From positions 4,538,320 through 4,602,319 of the forward strand of contig NW_006921538.1 of the NCBI RefSeq assembly GCF_000340215.1: a DNA stretch of 64,000 nt. Direction: 5' to 3'. Of this stretch, positions 1 to 12,034 are shown in pieces (position 1 is the stretch's first letter; the number at the start of each line of letters is the position of its first letter). Origin of the DNA: Pseudocercospora fijiensis CIRAD86. Taxonomy: Eukaryota > Ascomycota > Dothideomycetes > Mycosphaerellales > Mycosphaerellaceae. Both the position numbers and the translations under genes were made by a program. The notes beneath the pieces were generated by a model. It was given only the letters and a program-made list of their open reading frames with translations, did not search any database and had not been told where the DNA came from.

Positions 1-557
1 GGATATTTTGCCGTCTAGTAGATAGGCTAGTATATAAGATAACAACCTATAGATTTGCTATATAGCAAAATAGTCGTCGTATAAGATAATAGCCTATAGG
101 TTTCGCTATATAGCGAATAGGTTAGTATATACGATAGTCGCCTAAGGGTTTAACCGTCTAGTAAATAGGTAAGTATATATAATAGGGACCTATAAGGCGA
201 GTTAGGATTATCGGAAGTAGAGAAGTATTAGAAAGAACTATAAGGGCAAGAGTAATAAGGGAGTAAAACATAGCAAACTATTATAGAGTAAACTATACGG
301 GAGTGAGACATTATAGAGTAAACTATAAGATTTAAGTTAGAGATGCGGTTTGTATTCGAGTTCGAGTTTAAGGCGAAATTAGAGATAAAGTTTGAGTTTA
401 GATTAGGGGTTAGATTAAAGTTTGAGACAACGTTTAGGTTCAAGTTTAAGTTTAAGTTTAAGTTTGAGTTTGAGTTTGAGTTTGAGTTTAAGTACTATAG
501 GGCACTTTAGGGTTAGAGTTAGGCGTATAGCGGGCGTATAGTAGGGCGCCGGCGTCG
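1..557. other. Degenerate AT-rich repeats, no gene
   Basis: No reading frame is supported here even when TAG/TAA are read as former Gln/Trp. The first 200 bases hold three imperfect copies of a roughly 60-base unit (aagataacaacctatag, aagataatagcctatag, acgatagtcgcctaagg), two of which carry a small hairpin of the form TTTGCTATATAGCAAA or TTCGCTATATAGCGAA. That hairpin resembles the TTTGCTAGCTAGCAAA family found inside introns farther along the window. Confidence 0.5.
442..492. repeat. Hexamer microsatellite (GTTTAA/GTTTGA)n
   Basis: A run of about eight GTTTAA or GTTTGA hexamers. The two variants differ by one G/A change, as expected from TpG to TpA mutation of an originally uniform repeat. 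It is not the fungal telomere repeat TTAGGG. Confidence 0.8.
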
Positions 558-1242
558 GGCTAATTAGCTATAACTAGCGATACGGCAAGGGCCGCGGGCT
601 AATTAGCTATAACTAGCGATAGAAACGCTCGCCCTCGCGCGCGACGTCGATAAGCCCTATTTACTATTTATTGCCTCCCTTATAGAACTATTCTCTATTT
701 ATTCGATATTATAATATCGAAGGTATAAAAGAATATATTCTCGCGCCTAATCGTAGGCCGCCTACGTATATTACGAGCTAAATAAGAAGGCGGTCGCATT
801 CTAAGTCGTATCTCGACTATGCCCGCGTTAGGCTAATTAGCTATAACTAGCGATATAGTAAGGGCCGCGGGCTAATTAGTTATAACTAGCGATAGGAACG
901 CTCGCCCTCGCGCGCGACGTCGACGAGCCCTATTTACTATTTATCGCCTCCCTTATAGAACTATTCTCTATTTATTCGATATTATAATATCGAAGGTATA
1001 AAAGAATATATTCTCGCGCCTACTCGTAGGCCGCCTACGTATATTACGAGCTAAATAAGAAGGCGGTCGCATTCTTAGTCGTATCTCGACTGCGCCCGCG
1101 TCGGGCTAATTAGCTATAACTAGCGATATAGTAAGGGCCGCGGGCTAATTAGCTATAACTAGCGATAGGAACGCTCGCCCTCGTACGCGACGTCGACGAG
1201 CTCTATTTACTATTTATCGCCTCCCTTATAGAACTATTCTCT
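558..1242. repeat. 273-bp tandem repeat, 2.5 copies
   Basis: Units start at 558, 831 and 1104, an exact 273-base spacing, each opening with ggctaattagctataacta. Within a unit that opening motif occurs twice, about 45 bases apart. Copies differ mainly by C/T or G/A changes. The third copy breaks off at about 1242, where helicase-like sequence begins, and the 3' end of a further copy reappears at 2351-2425, so the helicase fragment sits where the middle of a unit should be. Confidence 0.85.
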
Positions 1243-2256
1243 TAGAGTACTCTCTACGAGCTATATTGCGAAGATACTCTCCGCGGCCTTTACGAAGTAG
1301 TCTTAATAACTCGCTATACTCTATATACCGCTAAGGACGCATTTAATAGCAAAGTCGGCATCTATACTAAGGTTAGTCTCGCCTTTACCCCTTTAACGCG
1401 CCGCCCGTTATATGCTAACCTAAGTAGGTTTATATCTGCAGCGCGACTTTGTCTATACGTAGCTTCGCCGTCCGCGTTACTTTTAGTCTCCTCTATACTA
1501 GTAAGAAAGTTCTATAGGAATAGTTAAAGCGCCTTATCGCCGGCAGCTTAGTCGTTCTTATACTAATAAATAACAAGTTCGTATCTCGCGCTATTATCGC
1601 TACTATTGCCGCTCGACTACTAGAGGGACTTTAGTAGAATCTACCTAAGCCTAATCTCGCCTTTGCCCGTCCCGAGGAGTTAGAGCTAGATCCTACTATA
1701 GAATATCTTATAGTAGAGGACCGTAGCGGACTTTTCGAAGCTAATCGGTATACCTTGCTTAGCCTTTAGCGTATAATACGCGAGGGTTTCCCCTTATTAG
1801 AGCACCTCGTTAGTATATAGCCTTACATTTCGGCGCCTAAGTATATTAAAGTATAGCCGAAGCGAGATCTAAGCTCTGTCCTAGTTAATAACTCTAACGA
1901 GAGCTTCGAGAATATTAATATAGTTAAGTACTAGCCTTCTAAGCCTAATAGTGCTCTAGACGCCTCCTAACTAGAAGCGCTCCGTCGTATTCTAACGGCG
2001 CGTCTTACTATTATTTAAGGCCTACCCGGTACTAGCAAGACCTATATCTCTATATAAGCTATTAAAGTAATGCTCGAGAACTAGAACAAGGGAGATCTAC
2101 TAATAATTATCGCTTGTTAGACTAACTACGCTATCGACTAGTTTTTATATTATATCGCTATATTCGAGGAAGAATTTATACGTCTCGGTAGTCGTAGCAA
2201 GGACAAGGATCGAGGAAGAATTTATACGTCTCGGTAGTCGTAGCAAGGACAAGGAT
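1243..2256 (+). pseudogene. SF1 helicase fragment (Upf1/NFX1-type)
   Basis: Reading TAG/TAA as former Gln/Trp, the sequence encodes a partial superfamily 1 helicase of the Upf1/ZNFX1/NFX1 kind. The Walker A loop lies at 2019-2042 and reads GLPGTSKT, a mutated form of the family's GPPGTGKT, and is followed by a segment ending in IIACxTNYAID, matching the family's conserved TNHALD-like motif Ia region. Upstream, 1660-2010 is one continuous frame with a QLEALRRILTARL-like lead into the P-loop. At least one frame change occurs near 1440-1500. The helicase stops at about 2165 with no motif II or later motifs, so this is a truncated gene piece. Family members act in RNA surveillance; no function is expected here. 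Confidence 0.7.
2165..2256. repeat. 46-bp tandem duplication
   Basis: Bases 2165-2210 and 2211-2256 are near-identical copies beginning cgaggaagaatttatacg. The duplication sits at the 3' end of the helicase fragment and shifts its frame. Confidence 0.9.
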
Positions 2257-2350
2257 ATCGTTAAGCCGCTTTGTTAGGATACGACGAAGCGCTTCTAGTT
2301 AGTAAGCCGCTTCGCTAGGATATAACGAAGCGCTTAAGAAACATTAAAGT

Positions 2351-2425
2351 AAGAAGGCGTTCGTATTCTAAGTCGTATCTCGACCGCGCCCGCGTCTAGC
2401 TAATTAGCTATAACTAGCGATATAG
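2351..2425. repeat. Partial copy of the 273-bp unit
   Basis: Matches the end of the 273-bp unit (aagaaggcg..tcgtatctcgac) and the start of the next (ctaattagctataactagcg), closing the array on the far side of the helicase fragment. Confidence 0.8.
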
Positions 2426-3119
2426 CCCTCGCTCCGTTAGAACGCGACGGAGCGCTTCCGGTTAAGAAATATACGGGGTACGTATTCCCCTACCCCTTAC
2501 CCTCCGGTTCCGTAAGTAGGGATTTACCTATCTTCTTAGCTATACTTTTAGTCTTATATTAAGTATACGAGGTACCCTTTCCCGAAATCTAGCTAACCTG
2601 TCTGCCCGATATTAATTAAACATTATTAGAACCTAGCTAACTATCTAATTAAATAGCCTTCCTTCGCTATTACGGAAGGCTACTACGAACCTTACCCTAT
2701 ATCTCGTATTACTCCGCCTATCGCCTAGTAAGGACTTTTACCTTTAATAATAGACCTACTAGTAATACTCTTTAGGTTTACTTATCCTACGGTCCGATAG
2801 AGGAATAACTTAAAACTTTTAGTACGTACCTAAAACTAGGCGTTTAAGGTGCGTACCTAAAGTTTTAAGTTGTTTACGGTATCCTTTAACTACTAGACTT
2901 TAGGTTTTATAACGTCTACGGGAAGGCTATAGGTAGTATACGAACCTACTTATACGTACTGCTTTATACGTAAAATACACTACGCTGCTATTCCTTGCTC
3001 TCTTATATACAAAATATATCGCTAGAAAGGGGTAGCCCTTTCTAGTATTAGTAGTTTCCGCGAGATAGAACTACTACCTCCTCAAATTCTATACTTATTA
3101 GCGCGGCTTATATATAAGC
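2426..3119. other. No gene recognised
   Basis: No continuous frame could be supported on either strand. The stretch contains short inverted repeats and one copy of the CTTTAGGTA palindrome family (2807-2872). Confidence 0.4.
2807..2872. repeat. CTTTAGGTA-family palindrome
   Basis: An imperfect 66-base inverted repeat: aacttaaaac at the left pairs with gttttaagtt at the right, and each arm carries the small palindrome gtacgtacc or gtgcgtacc next to ctaaa. It is the first member of a family that otherwise lies mainly in introns and flanks of the 8-17.6 kb genes. Confidence 0.8.
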
Positions 3120-3882
3120 TTTACCCTCCGCTATTAACGGAATTAATACGATACCGCCTAAAGGATAGCGTAAGCTACTCGGTACTAAAGAGGAAGAGCG
3201 GAAGAAGAAGGCCGAACGTACCGCGAGGAAGTTAGCGAGTATAGCTCTACGACGAGCCTAGAAGAAAGTATAGCAAGCCGAGTAAGACCTAGGCGTAGTA
3301 TCTTCTTCGTCTACGCTACTACTATATCTAGCCGCTATATCGTCTACCTCCTCGGCTATCTAACCTATCCCCTATATTAACCCTCTACTTCGTAGCTAAA
3401 CAGGCGTAGTAGGTAGTTAAACACTCTAGAGTTAGTACTATTCGGCTAGTTAGGGACGGCTACTTCTCCTAGTACTACGACTACTACCGCTCTCTTTATA
3501 GATAGCGCCGCGTATAAACACTAGAGATAGGCTATAGCTCCTCGCTACCTATATTAACTAGCTCGAGATCGACGATGTTATCGCGGTAGTCGATTAATTT
3601 GCTAGAGCTAACGCCGCTAGCTCTACTCTAAGGGATAGTACTTCTACGTCTATCGTTTAATAATCGATCGTATAGGCTATCCCTACCTACGACTAGCCTC
3701 GGTTAGCTATTCGGCGGGCTCCTCTACGTCCCCTTCTCCCTAAAATAGATAGTACTTAACTAGTATATCTATCTAATACTCTCCCTTCGTATATAGGTCC
3801 TCTTACCCTACGTAGAATAGTTTACCGCCCCGCTCCGATAGCTACTAGACCCCCTTCGTCCGCTATAGTATAATCCCTACTA

Positions 3883-4239
3883 GCGCTAGCTTCTATACTA
3901 GCGATACCTCCCGCGCTAGCTTCTATACTAGCGATACCTCCCGCGCTAGCTTCTATACTAGCGATACCTCCCGCGCTAGCTTCTATACTAGCGATACCTC
4001 CCGCGCTAGCTTCTATACTAGCGATACCTCCCGCGCTAGCTTCTATACTAGCGATACCTCCCGCGCTAGCTTCTATACTAGCGATACCTCCCTAGCTAGC
4101 TTCTATACTAGCGATACCTCCCGCGCTAGCTTCTATACTAGCGATACCTCCCGCGCTAGCTTCTATACTAGCGACGCCTTCCTAGCTAGCTTCTATACTA
4201 GCGACGCCTTCCCCGCTAGCTTCTATACTAGCGACGCCG
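3883..4239 (+). repeat. 30-bp minisatellite, about 12 copies
   Basis: The unit gcgctagcttctatactagc plus gatacctccc repeats about 12 times, nearly perfectly in the first half and with CTAGCT or GACGCCTT variants in the last copies. A length of 30 bases is ten codons, so copy-number change keeps frame; in one frame it encodes a Ser/Thr-rich decapeptide (ASFYTSDTSR). Confidence 0.95.
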
Positions 4240-4520
4240 CCTAAGCCTAACTCCTAAGGAAGCGTAGCTTATTCTTCCCTATTACTAGCTTCGAAGTCCG
4301 CTACTTAACCTGCTTTGCCGACTCCTCGAAGAAGTCTCTCCTTCCCTCCTATTCTAGAGAGCCCCTCGTTACCTACGACGCCGCCTAAGCTAGACTCCTA
4401 AGTAAGCGTAGCTTATTCTCCCCTATTACTAGCTTCGAAGTCCGCTACTTAACCTGCTTTACCGACTTCTCGAAGAAGTCTCTCCTTTTTTCCTATTCTA
4501 GAGAGCCCCTCGTTGCCTAC
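4233..4520 (+). repeat. 144-bp tandem duplication, in frame
   Basis: Bases 4233-4376 and 4377-4520 are copies starting gacgccgcctaag and ending ctcgttacctac or ctcgttgcctac, differing at scattered C/T sites. 144 bases is 48 codons, so the duplication preserves the frame of the surrounding gene. Confidence 0.9.
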
Positions 4521-7500
4521 TTTAAGAGACGGGACGAATTAACTACTAGCCTCGGTACGGCGTAGTCGACCGATCGTAAGCGCGAGTATATCTAAGTCTA
4601 ATTCTAGAGATAGCATTCCTAGCCCTAGCTTAAGGCGAAGCCCGTCTAGATTAAGAGACAGTATTACTAGGTCTAATTTACAAGAGAGCTTATAAAGGCC
4701 TCGTCCTAGAGCTTACCTATCGTAGCTATAACGTAGGCTCCTACTATATATCCGGCTAAATCCTAGAGGGCGTAACCCGCGCCCTACCTTACTAGAACCC
4801 CTACTACCGCTACGACCTACGCTACCGCGAGGTCGGTAGGGTCGAGACGATAATAGCGACGTTATACTCGAAAGCTCGCGAGCACCTTCGGTAACTAGTA
4901 GTTTAATCTAATCGGATTTAAGTAGTCCTTCGAGTAGCGACGCTAGGGTTAATTCCGACGAGGAACTAGACAACCTACCTATTATATCGACCCCTTATAG
5001 TCGGATAGTACTTTACTAAGCGCTCGCCGTAGATAGTTACTCTTATAAGTATTCCTAAGACTAGGATACGGACGCGGAAGAAGAGGAGCCGATACCGCTT
5101 AAAGTTACACTCGTAGAATTTGTTACTAAGGGCACTACCGCTGCCTTCGCCTAAAGTTAACTTTACTAGCTCCCGGATATACTTACGTACGTCGTAGAGT
5201 ATAGTAAGCTCCCGACGTATATATACGAGTAGCTCCGAGGCGTCGACTAGTATAGACTCCTCGCCGGGTAGGTTAACGGGGTACCTTCTACGGTCCTATT
5301 ACTCGAGAAGTCGTACCTTATATCTACTAATTAGCTATTTTATATTACTCGATACTAGGACATTAACGCGCTTCTCCTCCCTATAACCTTACTTGCGACC
5401 TATAGAGCCGGTATTCGGTTATTCTATACGCCTCGCTTTATAAAGACTATTACTTACGAGTAGTATATACTAGTAGGCCGCTCTCCGATACGACCCGAAC
5501 GCTATAAGTATATACGGATCGCGACTAGACTCGATGCTTCTAGATTTAATACGTACCTCTTCTTCCCTAACCTTCTACTCCTTAAAGCGAATCGAAATCG
5601 GAAGATCGACCGGCAACGTCGCTATTATATAAACAAGCGTAAATAGGCTTACTTTATTAATTCTATCCTTATTCCTACGCTTCGCGATACTTATCCTTCT
5701 CGAGTACTCGTATATTATCCCCTATCCTTCTAGCAAGTATATAATCGCGTATACGCTTAATAGAAACAAGGCGTAGAAGGTAATAATCGCAACGTTAGTA
5801 AAATCTCTTATAATATTATAGATCCGCTATCGGCAAATTAAGACCCTATAGTCGACGTAGCTATACTACGACTATATTGTTTATAGTAGGGCATCGAACG
5901 TCGGTTACGTCGAGACTTAGATATATATTAGCGGTATATAGAACTAGTTGTTATATAGTATAGGACTAAAATCCGTCTAGAGGTATAGACTCCCCTAGAG
6001 CTTAAAGAACTCCTCGATTAGTCCCTCGAGCGCTAGTTTAACCCTATATATTGTAATATAGACCGCGCTTAGTTCGACCTCGCGTAGGAAGATATCCCTA
6101 CTAGACTAGTAGTCGAAGACGTAGTAGTATCTCTACTTATCGCCCTTTACCGGATAGCCTATAGCGTTGCGAAGACTAGCGGCCTTAATATCGAGTATCC
6201 TTAAGTATACTAGTAGTTCGGTATATAAGAGGCTTATAGCATCCGAGGCAAACTACTCCGCAAGTCCGTAGAGCGGCTTAGTAGTATCGGCTTCTTCTAA
6301 GGATATAATATATCGAAGGATCTCTTCGCGTCTATTAACCGAACGGCAGAACCTATTTTCAGTTAGTTAATACTGCCGCTTCTTACATTCTCCTAGTCTA
6401 CTATCGACTAGGTAGCCGCCGTTACTTCCCTTATTACCCGAGATACTATATTTCGCCGAGCTCGTATCTTAGACGCCTTTAAAGCGGAAATTACATAGGC
6501 GTATAATACGCTAGACAGCTACGCCTCGAGCACTATTCCCTTTAGCGTACGAGGAGAGGTTCGCACTTGCTAGGACCTACTCTATTAGCCTAATCTGCCT
6601 ATAACTCGCCTAAGCCTAACTAAGGGAGTAGACGGGCGTCGTACTTACTAGCCTTTCTTCGTACTCGAGAGTAAGTACGTCGTCGACTTTATACGTTTAT
6701 AGTTAAACCGCTAGCTCTTTGCAATATATATAGTCCTTTCGTAAAGGTCCGTTAATATAGGCGTAAATACCGCCTAACTCGATCGTATAACCCGCGCCGT
6801 TAAGGAAGCCTCTACGTCGGTAATGCTTAATATACTATTCGACTTACTAACGACGACCTGCAATAGTAGTTCCTTTAGTATAAAGCATAGACTCTCTCGT
6901 AATCGTTACGACCGGTTAGGCGCGGGCGATAGAGAGTAGGAAGGAAGTCGTCGGGGTTTAAATATTATAGTAAGCCTCCGTACTACGTACGCCGCCTAGC
7001 TCCTAGCCGATCTCTTTAACTAGGTTTAACTACGCTTCTATACTACCGCGCTCTAGTAGACCGCCTATGCTACCGACTTCCTCTATAGCTAGCTCTAGGC
7101 TACTAGTTCGGGAAGGCTAGAGCAAGCTTTCTATAACTACGTAAAGGAGACGATCGACTAATTCGTTACCGCCTACTAAACGTATCGAGCAGCGTATAGG
7201 GAGCGTAAGGATAACGATTCGGAAGAGGATAATAACTCGGATTAGTACGTAGGTATCGTTAAACGGGCGCTTTAGCGATTAAGCTAGGCATATAGATACC
7301 GCTATACTAGCTATATACTCTATATACTCTTAAAGCCCGATAAGCGTCTAAGGGATTAGGTACGGTTACGCTGCTTCTTCTTAGAGGAAGTTACCGATAA
7401 AGAGAGAGCTAGTCTCTATAGCTTTTCGTATAACCTCGTATATCGGATAATAGGCGGGAGACCTAATATTATCGTCGCCCGGGGCGGTAGTAGTAACGCT

Positions 7501-8213
7501 ATAGAAGGCGGCTTTACCTTATTTACCGCTATCTAGTAAACCCGCCTTTAGCTACTCTTTAACTAGGACGACGGTTTTCGCCGCGATAGCTAGGAACGCC
7601 GACTATAGTATAGGTAGGCGAGGTACTATTTCGACGTACTCGCCTTACTTAGTCGGGATTACCTAAATATTGCGCAACAGTTTAAGCGCAGTATAGGGCG
7701 TTATATAATAAATTAGATACGCATCCTCCTAGTATACGATAAAAGCAAAATCTATTAAGCCGTTCGATAGAAGAAAATACCCGATACTACTAGTTAATAC
7801 TAGGTAAAGTAGGTAGCCGCCGTCCTAGTTAGCGCGAGTAACCTTATCTAGAATAGCACTATCCTATAGTATTAGTCGCTCGTTAGTACCGTAAACAAGA
7901 AGAACTAACTTTATATAATGTACCGCTATACTCCTAATCTGCTCCGTAATTAAGGACAGTAGAGGATTAGCGAAGATCTTATTAACTGCTTTATAGCGAT
8001 GCGACAGATTTAGCGACTAAGAGGGCTAGATAATAGTAACTCTACGTCTACCGACGACGACGATAACGACGAGTAGATTCCGTCGCGAAATAGTAAGGCA
8101 AGGCTAGCCGAACACTAGGCATAGCTACCGCTTAATACGGCTACTAGACAGCGCCGACAATAGTAAAAACTTCGGGCGTACGCCTAAAACCGTAGTTATA
8201 TAATAAGTGTATA

Positions 8214-8285
8214 CAAATAAAGAAACTTTAGGTACGCACCTATTTAATACGTAGAATAGGTATATACCTAAAGTTCCTTTATTTG
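8214..8285. repeat. CTTTAGGTA-family palindrome (72 bp)
   Basis: The clearest member of the family outside an intron. The left arm caaataaagaaactttaggt pairs with acctaaagttcctttatttg on the right, and each arm contains a minor palindrome (ggtacgcacc, ggtatatacc). It begins at the stop codon of the preceding pseudogene, so it could also act as a 3' hairpin. Confidence 0.9.
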
Positions 8286-8985
8286 CGTATAGTCTCTACA
8301 ATATTCAATCGTATAGTTAAATAAGTAGATATAGGCCGGTTGACTAAGTAGATAGCGCTTAAATAAGATTAAATAGCGAGCGACTAGCGTAGCACTAAAT
8401 AAACAGATAGCCTATTGTATATAATAGCGCATAATCTAGGTTTATTACTTTGTCGACTTTGCTAGACTAGCGTCGAGAATAGTAGGATTCTATTATACTA
8501 TTATTATTCTATATACTTAGAATAACAAAATTGCTATATAGTACTAACCTCTCTTTATTCGGAAGCTGTACTATGCTATTAGAGATAGAGCCTCGTAGTA
8601 TAGGTAGAAATCTCGATCTATAAAGTCGGAAATTAGCATCTCGGAAGAGGCGTTCTCTACTACTATATATAGCGATCTATATTCACTCGGAGCTATAGAA
8701 CACCGCTAGATATTCTATTACACTGTCTACTTAACATATAGATCACTGTAGCTCTTAACCCTTATATATACTATAGGGTTATCGAGGACGATAACGAGGT
8801 AGACTAACTTTACTTAATAGGCCCTAAATTCTTTATATAGTTAACTACTTAAGTAACGAAATTATTACGTAGTTGTATAAGCTAGAAGGACTATAATTGA
8901 TTAAATAAAGACGTTGTTACTTATTTATATACTTATATAATTATTTATGTAATTTAATATTGCGGAGACTGTTTCTGTAATTATA
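8286..8985. other. Intergenic, nothing recognised
   Basis: Between the convergent ends of the 3.1-8.2 kb gene (+) and the 9.0-10.6 kb gene (-). Stops of all three kinds are dense in every frame, so no gene is supported. Confidence 0.4.
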
Positions 8986-10572
8986 GTATTATATACCTAA
9001 TCTAAGAATATTACCTTTAAGTAGCGTCGGGTTCTCTTCCTCTATCGATACTTTGCGTAGAGTAGCCGTACCCTCTTCTATTACTAGTAGCTCGCGTTCC
9101 TTCGCTATACTTAGTCGCTATAGTACGACGAGCGTAATATCGTTATCGTACGCCTCCTCCCTCTCTAGAAGTTCGATTAGAGTTATATCTGCTATATCGT
9201 TTACTAGGTAGGCGATGCTATAGCGCTACTAATATATAATCGTTCCTAAGACTTTAACGTTACCTTCGAGGTTAAATGCCCCGATTCCGATCTCGTGCTC
9301 TATCTCGCTATATAGCAGTTTAAGGTTATAGCGAAGCGCCTTAATATCCGCTATCGTAACGTTAAAGTCCGGTAGATAGTAATAAACTAAGAAGCGATGC
9401 TACATTAATAGCTAAGTTTTCTTATCGAGTCTATACCGAGTATAACGCTTAAGGCTAAATATACCTTTAGTCTTATTACCTAGATCGGTAATAATCTAAT
9501 ATAAACACTAGTACTTCCTATAATCCGGCGACTGTAGCTACGCCGCGCAAGAAACTAGAACATTATATATAAAACCGCCGTATACGAGTGCGACCGATAT
9601 TAAGCAAAATCTAGTATATACCGCTAATCTATCCGCACTTTGCTATACGTCTTTTAACTACCGCCGATCCTTATCTCGTATATCCTAGAGTCTAGAACGT
9701 AAGGTCTATATAAACCGGAAATATACGAGGGCGACGTCGTAGAGTCGTAGAGGTACTAACGCCGAGCTACGATACCCGAAGAATATATTATAATAACTTA
9801 AGTAGAGGTTGTCTACGAGGTGCTTAACGAATAGCAATTAGTCGTATATAGACCGCGACTACTACCTTAGTATACTCTCCGAGCTTACGTTAATATATTC
9901 GTCGAGCCTCCTTTAACTACGTTCTCTATCGTATAGGTAAAGGTTATTCCCGAGACTATATAGCGGTCTAAATACGGCTAACAATTGTGCTATCGTACTA
10001 GGCCTACTATTATTATAGCTACTCGCATTAATTAATACCTTATAAGACGTCTCCTATAGTATGTTCTCGGGCGTCGGCGCTAGCCGCTAAGGATAATAAG
10101 GTAGCAAGCAACTACCCTATATAATCGAGAGTATACGGATATATATCGTTAAACTCTATACCGGCAATAACGAGAAGTAGCGTTTGCGCTTCTTAATAGG
10201 CAAAGGAGGATCCGACTTCGTCTTAATTACGACCTCGCTAAACCGGAGACTAGGCCGCATACTCGCTATTGCTATCCGAACCGCTTCGTCGCCGTAGTTA
10301 GTAAGTATAGGTATATGCAATAAGGGTCGCAATTCGGGACTACCGTTAATATAGAGAGCGACTAGGACCGCCGTATATATCTAATCCTACGCGATAGTTC
10401 GAGTCTAACTATCGATACCGAACCCCGCCGGCTAGCGCTTATATTGTATCTGCTGCTCCCTATCTATACTATAGTTATAAGCAACCTAGACTTTACAGTC
10501 TCTATGCCTAACGTTTACTAGGTAGCGTAGGATTTGATCCTTTAGCTCGATCGATAGTTCGGAGAATAACAT
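8986..10572 (-). pseudogene. Unidentified protein, about 525 codons
   Basis: One continuous minus-strand frame runs from an ATG (10570-10572, protein start MLFSELSIELK) to about 8986, broken only by TAG/TAA at positions compatible with former Gln/Trp. The N-terminus is reminiscent of the opening of an F-box (LPxELxxxIL-like), but that is a weak resemblance. A basic stretch KKRKRY follows about 120 residues in, and the C-terminal third is acidic with repeated Glu. No catalytic motif was recognised. It is divergently oriented to the SNF2-like gene at 10,966, with about 400 bases containing two CTTTAGGTA motifs between them. Confidence 0.55.
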
Positions 10573-10965
10573 CCTCGCCTTAATTAGATAGTAGTATAAG
10601 GTTGTTATAGTAAGCAGCAATAATAAGCGTTTAATAGAACTTTAGGTGCGCACCTAAAATTTCCTTACGTTACACCTTATATAACCTTATATAACCTTAT
10701 AGGCTATTACCTAATACTAGTACGGGTAAGCGTTAAAAGCAAACATCGCTATTAGACGCGGGATATACCGCTAGCGGCAAACACGTAGTCCGTATATAAT
10801 ACAACTTTTCTTCTTTTACAAACCTGCTCCCTCTTCTTAACTTAAATATTAATATCAACCTTCCGTAGTACTTACTATTACTAGCACTAGAATAGGTGTA
10901 TACCTAAAGTTTCTTTAAAAACACTAATAGTTAAACTATTTTCGAAAGAAATACATTACTATAAT
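10573..10965. other. Divergent intergenic region with palindromes
   Basis: Separates the minus-strand unknown gene from the + strand SNF2-like gene and should hold both promoters. Two CTTTAGGTA motifs lie at 10638-10662 (aactttaggtgcgcacctaa) and 10890-10915 (ggtgtatacctaaagtttc). Confidence 0.5.
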
Positions 10966-11466
10966 CGCGAAAAAACTATAGCTATAAGTTCCCTACTTAT
11001 CCCTAGCGCGCGTAAGCGCAAATTAGGCACTAGTCCGCTAAGCGACCCGCCCTAAACCCCGACGTCTACTACTAAGAAGCAGTATACCCTACTACTTAGC
11101 CTCGGCGATCCTTCCCCGAAAGAGTCGCTAGCAAAGAAGGCTAAGACCGCTAACACGCCTAAGAAGTTAACTAAAGCTAAGTAGGACAAGACTATCGGTA
11201 TAGAGATAGACTAAGATAAGCTTAACCTAGCCGAGTAGAGGTTTAAGGAAGGTCGCGTTAATAGCTTTAAGGATATTATAGATAAGACCCGCGGCGTAGT
11301 AACGGCCCTATCCTATAGTTAAGGTATCTATATAGCCGCCTACTCCGCTAGATCTATTAAGAACGAGACTACCGTAGGAGCTATAGAGATCCTAGTCGGC
11401 GACTAGTTCGTACGTATAATAGCGAAGCTCGAGCTAGCGTTTAAGTATTTCTACTTACATCGCGTC

Positions 11467-11769
11467 GTAAGTATAATAGGCCTAAGTATACCCCCTTTTT
11501 TTTATTCTTTTTTTCCTTTACCGTTACATCGATTCTACTTAAAATATAAAACTTTAGGTATGTACCTATTCTGCGCGTTAAATAGGTGCGTACCTAAAGT
11601 TTCCTTAAAACACTACGATTTAGGTATACGCCTTAAGTTAACTCTAAAGATAAAACTTTAGGTATACACCTATTCTATATATTAAATAGGTACGTACCTA
11701 AAGTTTCTTCGAAGGTTTATAATTTAGGTATACGCCTAAAGTTTCTATATTCTTAATTCTCCTCTCTAG
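11467..11769 (+). other. Intron 1 of SNF2 copy 1
   Basis: Donor GTAAGT follows a complete codon, and acceptor ..CTCTCTAG at 11769 continues the frame (next residues NSAKLL). The 303-base intron holds two full CTTTAGGTA inverted repeats (about 11551-11610 and 11653-11708) plus a third half motif at about 11722-11745. Confidence 0.75.
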
Positions 11770-12034
11770 AATAGTGCTAAGTTATTATAGCGAACATTTA
11801 GTAAATACGAGAGCGCGTCGGCTAAGTACGCTAGACCCCTAGCGGGCACTCGGCGTAAAGCTAGACCGACTAAGCGTAAGGGCAAATAGCCTGTTTTATT
11901 AGAATACGTTAGCGATAGCGAAGACGCCTAAGGTTTAGACGATATAGTAGAGCAAGACCCTAATAACGACGTCGATAAGATAGATATCGACGAGAAAGAT
12001 AGCGGTAACTAGTAGAGCTACCGACTCTAGCTTA

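Larger units (their letters stand above)
3120..8220 (+). pseudogene. Large unidentified protein, RIP-degraded
   Basis: Long stretches of one frame stay open when TAG/TAA are read as Gln/Trp, particularly 5100-8220, and the frame ends at a TAA (8218-8220) just before a palindrome. The N-terminal part is basic and Lys/Arg/Glu-rich (around 3190-3290), followed by Ser/Thr-rich sequence, a 30-bp minisatellite coding a decapeptide repeat, and an in-frame 144-bp duplication. An acidic patch rich in Asp/Ser lies near 8035-8080, close to the C-terminus. I do not recognise a domain; possible introns have not been resolved, so the span may contain more than one gene. Its position beside SNF2-like and unknown genes with the same palindrome family suggests it belongs to the same unit. 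Confidence 0.5.

Noticed and set aside
228..443. Minus-strand frame of 71 codons rich in Asn/Leu
   Set aside because: It is a translation of the GTTTRA microsatellite and its degenerate flank.
353..520. Telomere-like TTAGGG words (ttaggggttag, tttagggttag)
   Set aside because: They are isolated, not tandem; the true local repeat is the GTTTRA hexamer.
3883..4239. CRISPR-like appearance of the regular 30-bp repeat
   Set aside because: The repeats are directly adjacent with no unique spacers, are in coding frame and lie in fungal DNA; this is a minisatellite.
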